Shown here: positions 1 to 6,152 of the stretch, one piece after another
Numbering within the stretch: the stretch's first letter is position 1
Layout of the letters: each line of letters starts with the position of its first letter
Virus record (IMG/VR): IMGVR_UViG_3300037504_000584
Span: 1-31,183 of that record
DNA length: 31,183 nucleotides
Source: a virus
Direction: 5' to 3' (one strand)
Notes under the pieces: generated by a model
Database searches by the model: none
Told to the model about the DNA's origin: nothing
What the model saw: only the letters and a program-made list of their open reading frames with translations
Position numbers and translations under genes: made by a program

Positions 1-99
1 CCAATAAACGCGCCAGGGCGAAATCGGGAAAGGCAGAGTTTTTATGTCCTTAAGTTGCCTGGTTTCGGTCGGGTCGGTAGTCGGTGTCTGTGTTTCCAT
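1..99 (-). CDS. Unknown protein, 5' part only (runs off window start)
   Basis: An open frame starts at ATG 99-97 and stays open for 33 codons to the window edge. The visible N-terminus is rich in Thr, Pro and Asp (it begins METQTPTTDPTETRQL) and then becomes more hydrophobic and aromatic. No family is recognisable from so short a piece. The start is supported by context: a close match to the Bacteroidota promoter (TATCTTTG box) ends four bases upstream, and the preceding gene ends at 152. The placement predicts a leaderless or nearly leaderless mRNA. It is the first gene of a new transcription unit leaving the window. Confidence 0.6.
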   Translation of the reverse strand, partial: METQTPTTDPTETRQLKDIKTLPFPISPWRVYW

Positions 100-103
100 A
101 CTC

Positions 104-134
104 CAAAGATAACTAAGTGTCCTTAGGTTTCCAA
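104..134 (-). promoter_or_regulatory. Bacteroidota-type promoter TTG-N20-TATCTTTG
   Basis: On the minus strand, TTG (134-132) is followed by exactly 20 bases and TATCTTTG (111-104). This matches the known Bacteroidetes sigma-A pattern of a -33 TTG and a -7 TAnnTTTG. The -7 box ends four bases before the ATG at 99, so the transcript would start at or just before the start codon. The -33 TTG sits in the loop of the inverted repeat at 114-149, and one repeat arm fills most of the spacer. That suggests a repressible promoter with an overlapping operator. Confidence 0.65.
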
Positions 135-149
135 GCCTAAGGACACTTA
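114..149. repeat. Perfect 14-bp inverted repeat; candidate operator and/or terminator
   Basis: TAAGTGTCCTTAGG (114-127) and its exact reverse complement CCTAAGGACACTTA (136-149) flank an 8-nt loop. The repeat lies just downstream of the 152-490 gene stop and overlaps the promoter for the gene starting at 99. A hairpin could form in RNA, but neither side has a good U-tract, so I favour a dimeric repressor operator over an intrinsic terminator. A near copy of one arm (12 of 14 bases) lies between the -33 and -7 boxes of the promoter at 6062-6092. Confidence 0.75.
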
Positions 150-151
150 AT

Positions 152-490
152 CTATTCTTCACGCTGGCTAACGGCCAGTACAGTGGGCTCGGTGGCCTCG
201 AGGAATTCCTGGATGGGAGAGAGGACAGTAGTCGGGAAATTTTCTTCGGTGTCCTGCAGGGCAAAACCAATCGGTCGGCCCGCTGCATCCTGCTCGAGTA
301 CCAGCAGCCCCGTGTAAATTGGCGGTGTTTGGGAGGTGTTTATGTCGGCCAATACAAACCAAGCTGCGGCGCTGTCTTTGATGAAAACCGGGGAGGTCTC
401 CGCTTGAGGAGCGTAGGTGCTTGTCAGTGCACTGCCGGTTGAAGCATCCACAATACCAACGGTCTGAACTGTTGTGTCTATTCTTGCCAT
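152..490 (-). CDS. Hypothetical protein, 112 aa
   Basis: ATG at 490, TAG at 152. The gene follows the RuvC-like gene after a 4-bp gap and is last in its transcription unit before the inverted repeat at 114-149. The protein is acidic, rich in Thr, Ala and Val, with no signal peptide, membrane segment or Cys. Alternating hydrophobic stretches suggest a small beta-rich domain, with a C-terminal helix around residues 90-105. I do not recognise the family. Its place behind replication and resolvase genes says only that it is co-expressed with them. Confidence 0.7.
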   Translation of the reverse strand: MARIDTTVQTVGIVDASTGSALTSTYAPQAETSPVFIKDSAAAWFVLADINTSQTPPIYTGLLVLEQDAAGRPIGFALQDTEENFPTTVLSPIQEFLEATEPTVLAVSQREE

Positions 491-494
491 AGGG

Positions 495-1043
495 TTAAGA
501 TTGATTGCGTTTGGAGCAAGTTAGCAAATAGTCAGCAACGGCGATGGCATCGGCTTCGTTGTCGGTTATTGAGCTAGGCAAGCCATATTTTCCGCTCGCA
601 GCGGCCACCATCATTTTCTTGTTGCAGTTGCCTTTGCCGGTCATATGCTTCTTGAGCGCCGAGGGCGTGAGGTCGTGGAGTTCCATCCCCTCGACTCGCT
701 CATAGTACGTGCGGTAGCTATGTACATAGGCCAGCTTGAGCACGCCGCGCAATTCATTGCCCACGCCCACGCCATAGGTGTGCCCGCCGGCGAAGCCTTT
801 CAAGGTTTCGTAGCCGACGACGATATGGTTCGCCTGAGCCACGCATTTCGCCATACGCTTTTGAAAATTCACGAAGAATATCCACGGCCGCATATGCTCT
901 TGGTGCCCCCTGGGCGGTTTGCAATCCCACTCTCCGTAATTGAGCAGTTTGCCAGCATCATTAATCATCGCCCAGCCGGTCGTCGTAGCCGGGTCGAGGC
1001 CGAGGAATAATCTCTTCGTAGTCTGTTGTTTCTGGTGTGGCAT
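495..1043 (-). CDS. RuvC-like Holliday junction resolvase / crossover junction endonuclease
   Basis: The 182-aa protein has the RNase H-like resolvase signature. An N-terminal strand LFLGLDPATTTGWA carries catalytic Asp17, VVGYETLKG carries Glu79, and C-terminal DNEADAIAVADYLL carries acidic residues 161-165. This order (Asp, Glu, Asp pair with an ADAxA helix) is typical of phage RuvC-type nucleases that resolve branched DNA before packaging. ATG 1043 is the only start that keeps the whole first strand; the next Met (residue 26) lies beyond catalytic Asp17. As a result the gene overlaps the upstream 290-aa gene by 83 bp, with the catalytic Asp inside the overlap. It is co-transcribed with the replication genes. 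Confidence 0.88.
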   Translation of the reverse strand: MPHQKQQTTKRLFLGLDPATTTGWAMINDAGKLLNYGEWDCKPPRGHQEHMRPWIFFVNFQKRMAKCVAQANHIVVGYETLKGFAGGHTYGVGVGNELRGVLKLAYVHSYRTYYERVEGMELHDLTPSALKKHMTGKGNCNKKMMVAAASGKYGLPSSITDNEADAIAVADYLLTCSKRNQS

Positions 1044-1833
1044 CTTTGGGGGGATAGTGACTTAGAATAATTATCTCAACGCGTTTGGCCCAGGCCGTTT
1101 CGGCGTCGACCTCCTGGCGAATGTACTCGCTTGCGTTCTTGCGCCGCCCGTGCTTTTTCTTGGCCTCGTGGATTACGGCCCGCAGACGCTGCAACTTGCA
1201 GTTGCGCCAATCGCGCAATGGTCGGTCATCGATGTAAGGGCGGGCGGCAATCCAAGCGGACGGCCAGAGCGGTTCGGTCAACTGCGAATACTCTTCGAGG
1301 GTTTTGCAGCGTTCGTAACGTTCTTGCCAACTTAGCCCCTTGGGGGCTTTAAGCGCCGCTTGCTGCTGTAGCTTTTTCTGGATAGGCTTAAACGCCGCAA
1401 GGTAAGCCTTGAGCGCTTCGGTAATCGTTTCGCTGTTGAACCGATTATAAGCCTGCGGGTAATCGTATTCCAGTTCCCCGATGCGGAACCGGCGACTGCG
1501 GTAGCTGTCTAGGAAATCCATAAGCGCCGCTAGGCCTAAGGGGCGGGCGTAGCTTTTCACGATGGCGGCCGACAGTTCGAAGAGCTCCTCTCTGTCCATC
1601 GTCTTGTAGCCCTGGGCTTTGTAGGCTTCGTTCAAAGTTGTGAGGCGCTTAACCACGATGGCATACACGCGCTGCGAAAGTTCTTTCTGGACTTCCGGCA
1701 GTGGGCGCTGCAACTGCTCGGCCAACTGCCCAGGCAACTGGGAAAGCGGCACCTGCTGGAGCAGCTCGATGCGCTCCGCCGGTTTGGTGAGCCCGGTCTT
1801 GACCGCTTGTTCGATGGCTGTTTGCTGGTTCAT
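961..1833 (-). CDS. Unknown protein in the helicase-loader position, 290 aa
   Basis: ATG 1833 overlaps the stop of the winged-helix initiator-like gene (ATGA), so the two are translationally coupled. The protein is mostly alpha-helical by composition and rich in Gln, Leu, Arg and Lys, with a basic stretch around residues 215-240 (including KKKHGRRK) and an acidic, Pro-rich C-terminus. No Walker motif is visible, so it is not a DnaC-type ATPase loader. In many phages the gene after the initiator supplies a helicase loader (compare lambda O and P). That role is an inference from position only. Its last ~27 codons overlap the RuvC-like gene in another frame. Confidence 0.7.
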   Translation of the reverse strand: MNQQTAIEQAVKTGLTKPAERIELLQQVPLSQLPGQLAEQLQRPLPEVQKELSQRVYAIVVKRLTTLNEAYKAQGYKTMDREELFELSAAIVKSYARPLGLAALMDFLDSYRSRRFRIGELEYDYPQAYNRFNSETITEALKAYLAAFKPIQKKLQQQAALKAPKGLSWQERYERCKTLEEYSQLTEPLWPSAWIAARPYIDDRPLRDWRNCKLQRLRAVIHEAKKKHGRRKNASEYIRQEVDAETAWAKRVEIIILSHYPPKDATPETTDYEEIIPRPRPGYDDRLGDD

Positions 1834-2756
1834 AGGTCTTCAGAGAATTTGCGGGCTTCTTCCAAAATCTCCTCGTCCGTCAGCGTTGAGCCCGATTTCT
1901 TGGCTTCTGTGAGCTGGCCGAGAATGGTATCCAAGTGCGACTCGAGGAGGTTGATATTCAGCTTGCGGTAAAATTTGTCTGTCCGTCCGGCCCAAATTCC
2001 GCCGAGAACGCGCGAGAAGGAGAAGAATAGGGCATACATACGTTTTTGAAGTTCCGGCGCGTTAGGGGCGAAGTCTGGCGGCTCTATGACGATTTTAGAA
2101 GCCTTGTCCGTGTACAGCCAGTTGCCGAATGGAACTTCCGGGGCAAAATTGTTTAGCCGATTGGCTTCATCCAGCCGCTGCGCCAGCTTCTTGGCCGCCG
2201 CCATTTCCTTGCCGCTCACCCGGGGCAGGCTGCCAGCGTGGTCGCGGACGTGGGCTTTCCAAACTTCAATCACCGTGTTCGTGAGTGGGGCGTCGGCCTT
2301 AGCCGACATCCTACCATTGTTATTTTTACTAGTGTTACTTGTAGGACTGTTATTTATTAAGTGTCCCGGTTTTCTGGACTCCTGGTTTTCTGGACTCCTG
2401 GTTTTCTGGACTCCTGAAAATCGGTCTCCCTGGTCGGCCGGTTCTTTTGCCCATCGCCTATCGGCCGCAAACTGCAGTTGCTCACCTGCGAGTCGCTTCT
2501 TGGCGTGGTCGTAAATCTTGACGGATTGGATGTAGCCCGCTTCTCTGAGTTCTTGTATGCCCGAGCGCACAGCTGCTTTCCCCTCAGTGCTCCGGCGTAC
2601 TAAATCGCGGAACTTGATTGTCCAGTTATCTGGACGGCCACAGAGGTAAGTGGCCAAGCCCTTGGCTTTCCAGCTCAGGTCGGGGTTCTCGAGGATGTGG
2701 TTCGGGACCACCGAGAAGCTTTGGTTGGTGCCTAGGATTTTGATTGAGTTACTCAT
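1830..2756 (-). CDS. Winged-helix replication initiator-like protein
   Basis: The 308-aa protein starts with a region (about residues 1-95) typical of helix-turn-helix phage replication proteins. It opens with a short strand, then a VVPNHILENPDLSWKAKGL helix, then NWTIKFRDLVRR and an AAVRSGIQELREAGYI recognition-helix and wing pattern. A low-complexity linker follows (about 110-155, rich in Ser, Asn and Pro), then a helical C-terminal domain. The linker DNA contains three perfect 16-bp direct repeats and an AT-rich tract, as in lambda O, where the origin lies inside the initiator gene. The 290-aa unknown and RuvC-like genes follow. A terminator at 2777-2802 separates it from the recombination genes. 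Expected role: origin recognition and helicase recruitment. Confidence 0.75.
   Translation of the reverse strand: MSNSIKILGTNQSFSVVPNHILENPDLSWKAKGLATYLCGRPDNWTIKFRDLVRRSTEGKAAVRSGIQELREAGYIQSVKIYDHAKKRLAGEQLQFAADRRWAKEPADQGDRFSGVQKTRSPENQESRKPGHLINNSPTSNTSKNNNGRMSAKADAPLTNTVIEVWKAHVRDHAGSLPRVSGKEMAAAKKLAQRLDEANRLNNFAPEVPFGNWLYTDKASKIVIEPPDFAPNAPELQKRMYALFFSFSRVLGGIWAGRTDKFYRKLNINLLESHLDTILGQLTEAKKSGSTLTDEEILEEARKFSEDL
2311..2415. other. Candidate replication origin (iterons plus AT-rich tract)
   Basis: Inside the initiator-like gene, three 16-bp iterons (2368-2415) abut a strikingly AT-rich stretch (about 2311-2362) in an otherwise GC-richer window. It encodes Asn/Ser/Thr-rich linker sequence. 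The layout of iterons in the linker of the initiator gene next to a melting region is that of the lambda origin. A TAAGTGTCC sequence at 2358-2366, matching the first nine bases of the inverted repeat at 114-149, sits between them. This is inference from architecture. Confidence 0.55.
2368..2415. repeat. Three perfect 16-bp tandem direct repeats (iterons)
   Basis: GGTTTTCTGGACTCCT occurs three times back to back at 2368-2383, 2384-2399 and 2400-2415 with no mismatch. Each unit contains GGACTCC, an odd-centred palindrome. Sixteen is not a multiple of three, so the repeats are read in three successive frames and the encoded peptide is not repetitive. The DNA sequence rather than the protein therefore appears to be what is conserved. 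Confidence 0.95.
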
Positions 2757-2776
2757 CTTGATTGGTGTTAGAAGTG

Positions 2777-2802
2777 AAAAAGCCCAGGCGTTCGGCCTGG
2801 GC
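2777..2802 (-). terminator. Rho-independent terminator after the recombination genes
   Basis: On the minus strand GCCCAGGC, a CGAAC loop and GCCTGGGC form an 8-bp GC-rich stem followed by TTTTT. It lies between the stop of the 239-aa gene (2811) and the ATG of the initiator-like gene (2756). Confidence 0.85.
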
Positions 2803-2810
2803 GTTGGTGA

Positions 2811-3530
2811 TTACTCGTCTGTCTGTTGGTCAGGCTCGACCACCAGAACCGGGTCGGGTTCGTCCAAATCATAGGGAAAGACGTAGTCGTTGCCCTCAAA
2901 GCCAGGGAACTGGCCTTGCGCATACTTACCTTCGAATAGATACGCGTGCAGCTCCACGCCTATGGTATTGAAGACGTATTTGCGTAGCTCCTGCGTGTTG
3001 CAATTGTGCGAAGATTCGGCGGCGTTTGCCAGGTGTATCAAGTCGGAAAAAAGCACGTGCGTCCGCATCCCCTGAGCCAGGTGCATAAGCCAGCCGTCCA
3101 ATATCTCCCCGCCCTTGACCGGGACTTTTTCGAGCTGCAGCTTGCAGGGGAGTTCAATCTTCACCGGGTGGTCAGGGGTGCCCATCACTTCCAGCTTGTA
3201 GCCCATTTTTTCAGGCACGGTAATTTTGGGGTAGACATTGAATTCATCCTTACCATAAGGGCTAAAGGTCAGGCCACGCACCTGCACGTGAGAAGCCAAG
3301 TCTTCCGAGCCGACGAGCTCCGACATACTGCCCTGCACGAAGGGTAATATCAAACGTAAACTAGCTATGAGGTCAGGGTGCGCGTATTGGCGGCGCACCA
3401 ACGTGGCCTCTTCGCCGTTGGCATCTGTAATTTTTACGTCGAATCCGCCGGCTTTGTTGGCGGTGATTTTCTGCACCGAATAAGCTTTATAGGTTAGCTC
3501 GACGGTCTTTTCTGTCTGTGGTTCTATCAT
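2811..3530 (-). CDS. Hypothetical protein, 239 aa (recombination operon)
   Basis: ATG 3530 overlaps the stop of the PD-(D/E)XK gene (ATGA). The N-terminal ~110 residues look beta-rich (ELTYKAYSVQKITANKAGGFDVKITDANG). The C-terminal part is mixed helix and strand and ends in an acidic tail (about residues 205-239). No catalytic motif, signal or membrane segment is seen, and I do not recognise the family. Its place as last gene after NinB-like, AAA ATPase and nuclease genes, and just before a terminator, suggests an accessory DNA-metabolism role, for example ssDNA binding or annealing. The sequence does not show this directly. Confidence 0.75.
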   Translation of the reverse strand: MIEPQTEKTVELTYKAYSVQKITANKAGGFDVKITDANGEEATLVRRQYAHPDLIASLRLILPFVQGSMSELVGSEDLASHVQVRGLTFSPYGKDEFNVYPKITVPEKMGYKLEVMGTPDHPVKIELPCKLQLEKVPVKGGEILDGWLMHLAQGMRTHVLFSDLIHLANAAESSHNCNTQELRKYVFNTIGVELHAYLFEGKYAQGQFPGFEGNDYVFPYDLDEPDPVLVVEPDQQTDE

Positions 3531-4345
3531 AACGTTGTTAGTGTTGAAGGTTGAGAATAAAGCATCCGCTGGTTGACAGCGGGGTCATTGGTACGATTGA
3601 GGTAGTCCACTAAGCTATTTAGTTGGCCTAGCAGATATTTGCGGGAAAAGTCGGCGGGCGTTAGGGTCATTGTTTGCCTGTCCATCGCTTGGAAGTATTG
3701 TATCTCATTGCTCTTCTTTAGCGGCCGGAACCGGTACAGCACAAACGTAATCGCCTGGGCTTCGAACAGTTCGAGGTAACTCATCCACTGCATACTGTCG
3801 CGGTAGCTGGTTACCGTTTTGCGCGGGCCGTTGAGGGTGGTTTTAATCTCACCAATTACCCGTTTCTCGTTGTTCCATATGTCAGCCGTGCCGCTCAGGA
3901 TGGCGGTGCCCGCCTGGAGCTCATATTTGCGCTCTAAGGCCACCTCGGGCTGACGGTTAGGCTCACGTGCCAGTTCGCTGACGAAACGGCTTAGGTCGGC
4001 AATATCAAAGGCCATACCCGCCTTTTCTTCGTCGGTCTCTGGGATGACCACGTGTCGGCCCAACTCGATTGTCTTTTTCCAGAGTTGGCCGTCCTCGTTG
4101 CGGGCCCCGAGCTCCCCATCCCGGAGCGCCCGGAGCGCCCGGACAACAGCCTGCGGCCTGGCGTCTTCCAGGAGCAACGCCGCTTCCACCAGCCCGGCAA
4201 AGAACTTGCCCAGGGTCATATATTTATTTGGCTGTACATCCCCCGCAAGACGCTTGTTCAGCGCCTCGCGGGATTGGATGTACTTACCCTGCTGGTAAAG
4301 CCGCCAGCTCTCAAGGTCGGTGCTATGTATTGTCCAGGGTAGCAT
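3527..4345 (-). CDS. PD-(D/E)XK nuclease, probable recombination exonuclease
   Basis: The 272-aa protein carries the PD-(D/E)XK core. SGTADIW (Asp155) is followed by VIGEIKTT (Glu166-x-Lys168) at the expected spacing, with Glu136 upstream and a Gln-containing helix (SYRDSMQWMSYLELFE, Gln186) downstream, as in RecB/Cas4/lambda-exonuclease-like enzymes. The N-terminal ~100 residues are helical. The start overlaps the upstream AAA gene stop by one base (TGATG). Phage nucleases of this type resect double-strand ends for annealing or recombination. The paired AAA ATPase and NinB-like genes support that. A Cas4-type Cys cluster is absent. Confidence 0.82.
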   Translation of the reverse strand: MLPWTIHSTDLESWRLYQQGKYIQSREALNKRLAGDVQPNKYMTLGKFFAGLVEAALLLEDARPQAVVRALRALRDGELGARNEDGQLWKKTIELGRHVVIPETDEEKAGMAFDIADLSRFVSELAREPNRQPEVALERKYELQAGTAILSGTADIWNNEKRVIGEIKTTLNGPRKTVTSYRDSMQWMSYLELFEAQAITFVLYRFRPLKKSNEIQYFQAMDRQTMTLTPADFSRKYLLGQLNSLVDYLNRTNDPAVNQRMLYSQPSTLTTL

Positions 4346-5619
4346 CAGACAAAGTCAATTGGTGTTCCTCCCGCCTGGGCTTCGGCCTCGGCGTAATACG
4401 CTTGCTTCTCGTTGTCGCTCAGGTAGCTGGCCGGCACCAAGATGTTCTTAATTTCCTGCGGGCGCTCGGCCAAGAAAGACTCCCGGTTCTGTTCCATTAT
4501 CGCCCGTTGCATCGAAGTTAACTCCTCGGTCTGTGCGTCGAAAACTTTCTGGTGCTCGTCGGAAAGCACATCCTGCAACTGGTCAAACAATTCGTGATAT
4601 TCACGCATCACCTTCCTTGCTCTTCCGAGCCGTGGCTGGTCTGTTACTTCGCTGAACTGGTCAACAAAGTTGTCGAGGATTAGGCTAACATTCTTAGCCA
4701 TAAAAACCAATTGCTCCTGCTCGGCTTCGTTGGCCTTGGCGTATTTTTCGACCAGCTCCCGCAGGACGGTTTTTCCGGGCGCCATCATCGAAGTCAGCTT
4801 GCCAAAGATATCGGCTTCGGTTGCTTCGGTTGCTTCGGTGCTTTGTTTCTCGACCGGCTTGCCCGCCACTTTGTTGCGCACGGCAGTCATCACGTCTTGC
4901 ATTATTGCGTACTCCTGCGGGTCGTCGTAGTCTTCTATCAGTAACGTGCCCAGGCCAGCGGTATCCTTCCCCACGTGGAACTGCCCAGGCTCGAAGGAAA
5001 CCACCCGTTGGTCTTGCTGCATATGCATATACCCTATCTGGTCTGCCATCGTAAGCAGGTACTCCCCGCTCTTCTTGCCGACCAGCGAGGGCATATACAT
5101 CGTTTCGTCGCCGTTGCGTACGTTCTCGAGTACCGAATGCCCGACGAGGATAATATCCACGTCCAGCTCGAGCAGGCGCTTGAGCCAGGCGATAAACCGC
5201 TTAGCCAGCAGTCCGTAGCCTGCAGGGCTCAGGGTTAACCCGTTTGGGTGCACGTTGTTGCGCACGCCCTCGTCGCATATCTGCTGCTCCAAGGCTTCCG
5301 TAGCCTTGCCCACGGTGTCGATGATGACGGTGCGATAGCGAGGATTGCCGTCCTCGGCCGGCTTCTTCCACATCCGCTGATACCAGTTGTCGGTATCTTG
5401 CGGATGGTTTGGGGTAACGAGGATTTCGGCCTCCCGCCAGTCCAGTTGAATGGTATCCATCGTTCGCACCTCGGAGCGGTGCACACCCTTATCGAAGTCG
5501 AGTAATAATGGCCGTTCGGCCGAGGCGGCTAGCGATGTTTTGCCTACGCCAGCTTCGCCGTAAAGAATCGTGACAAGCCTGTTGATTTTCATCGGCTTGT
5601 TTGCCTGAAAGAATTTCAT
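4345..5619 (-). CDS. AAA-type ATPase of phage recombination (AAA_24 / Sak4-like)
   Basis: A P-loop GEAGVGKTS lies at residues 21-29 and a Walker B-like strand YRTVIIDTVGK at about 95-105, followed by a region with GHSVLENVRNGDETMYMPSLVGKKSGEYL. That is the layout of the phage AAA_24 nucleotide-binding family, which includes RecA-like annealases of the Sak4 type. At 424 aa it is much longer than the ~220-aa core. The extra C-terminal ~170 residues are helical and begin with a short TEATEATEA repeat. ATG 5619 overlaps the NinB-like gene stop (ATGA). ATG at residue 10 is an alternative start that would keep the P-loop. Annealase activity is inferred from the family and from its neighbours. Confidence 0.8.
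   Translation of the reverse strand: MKFFQANKPMKINRLVTILYGEAGVGKTSLAASAERPLLLDFDKGVHRSEVRTMDTIQLDWREAEILVTPNHPQDTDNWYQRMWKKPAEDGNPRYRTVIIDTVGKATEALEQQICDEGVRNNVHPNGLTLSPAGYGLLAKRFIAWLKRLLELDVDIILVGHSVLENVRNGDETMYMPSLVGKKSGEYLLTMADQIGYMHMQQDQRVVSFEPGQFHVGKDTAGLGTLLIEDYDDPQEYAIMQDVMTAVRNKVAGKPVEKQSTEATEATEADIFGKLTSMMAPGKTVLRELVEKYAKANEAEQEQLVFMAKNVSLILDNFVDQFSEVTDQPRLGRARKVMREYHELFDQLQDVLSDEHQKVFDAQTEELTSMQRAIMEQNRESFLAERPQEIKNILVPASYLSDNEKQAYYAEAEAQAGGTPIDFV
4814..4840. repeat. Three 9-bp tandem repeats within the AAA ATPase gene
   Basis: GCTTCGGTT, GCTTCGGTT and GCTTCGGTG lie in tandem. Being a multiple of three they encode a Thr-Glu-Ala repeat at the junction of the ATPase core and the C-terminal extension, so this is probably a slippage-generated flexible linker. 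Confidence 0.85.
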
Positions 5620-6053
5620 AATTGTGTTGATTTAAGTGTTAGGTTACAGAACTCAGTCAGCCATTGCTCGGTGCGGTTCATAAACTCGGCGAATTGCTTT
5701 TTGTCCAGCTCGCTAGTCCCCTTAGGCACTTGCATTGTTTGGCCGGTGTCGGGGTTGACAAACTCCACATACGAGAATTTCGCCGTGAGGTAGGCCTTGG
5801 CTTCGTCGTTGGTGAGACTCATTCCCCACTCATCCAGCACCCACTGGCGGAACAGCGGCACCAGGTAGCCCCACAGCCGCCGGTTCTGTGCCAGCGACCG
5901 TTCGGGCGCGTACTGTTTGAAGTAGAGGGTCACCCGCTGGCCTTCCATCTTGTCCAGGAAAGCGCGCAGGGTCTGATTCTCCGTTTTCGTTACGGGCTTC
6001 AGCTTACCGTCCGTTACTTGTACCGCGATGGCAAAGACTTCGCTGTGTTCCAT
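5616..6053 (-). CDS. NinB-like recombination protein
   Basis: From ATG 6053 the protein is 145 aa. The frame could be extended upstream to a TTG at 6101, but that would run through the terminator and promoter at 6062-6122. It has the pattern of NinB/Orf-type phage recombination proteins: VTLYFKQYAPERSLAQNRRLWGYLVPLF (the S-x-x-QN-x-x-xW/Y-x-Y segment) and a C-terminal helix SELDKKQFAEFMNRTEQWLTE that in the family binds single-stranded DNA. NinB-type mediators act between SSB-coated DNA and the recombinase, which fits the ATPase and nuclease that follow. Length (~140 aa) matches the family. It is first in its transcription unit and has its own candidate promoter. Confidence 0.6.
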   Translation of the reverse strand: MEHSEVFAIAVQVTDGKLKPVTKTENQTLRAFLDKMEGQRVTLYFKQYAPERSLAQNRRLWGYLVPLFRQWVLDEWGMSLTNDEAKAYLTAKFSYVEFVNPDTGQTMQVPKGTSELDKKQFAEFMNRTEQWLTEFCNLTLKSTQL

Positions 6054-6061
6054 AGTACTGC

Positions 6062-6092
6062 TAAAGTTAAGTGCTCTTAGGCTAAAAACCAA
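6062..6092 (-). promoter_or_regulatory. Candidate promoter TTG-N20-TAACTTTA with operator-like spacer
   Basis: On the minus strand, TTG (6092-6090) lies inside the terminator U-tract. It is followed by 20 bases and TAACTTTA (6069-6062), 7 of 8 matches to TAnnTTTG, ending eight bases before ATG 6053. The spacer contains CCTAAGAGCACTTA (6081-6068), 12 of 14 identical to the arm of the inverted repeat in the promoter at 104-134, with the same 20-base spacing. A third related copy, CCTAAGGCAACTT, lies at 6120-6108. This points to a shared regulator for the recombination operon and the operon leaving the window at position 1. Confidence 0.55.
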
Positions 6093-6122
6093 AAGGCCCA
6101 AGACAAAAAGTTGCCTTAGGCC
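6084..6122 (-). terminator. Strong Rho-independent terminator ending the late operon
   Basis: On the minus strand GGCCTAAGGCAA, a CTTT loop and TTGTCTTGGGCC pair over 12 bp (two G-U wobbles), followed by TTTTGGTTTTT. It lies 30 bases after the stop of the spike-like gene (6153) and just before the promoter of the NinB-like gene. It separates late structural, lysis and packaging genes from recombination genes. Confidence 0.85.
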
Positions 6123-6152
6123 TCACTCTAACACTAATCAACGGTATCTACC

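Noticed and set aside
6054-6101. TTG-initiated extension of the NinB-like gene
   Set aside because: It would translate the terminator U-tract and the promoter; ATG 6053 is better placed.
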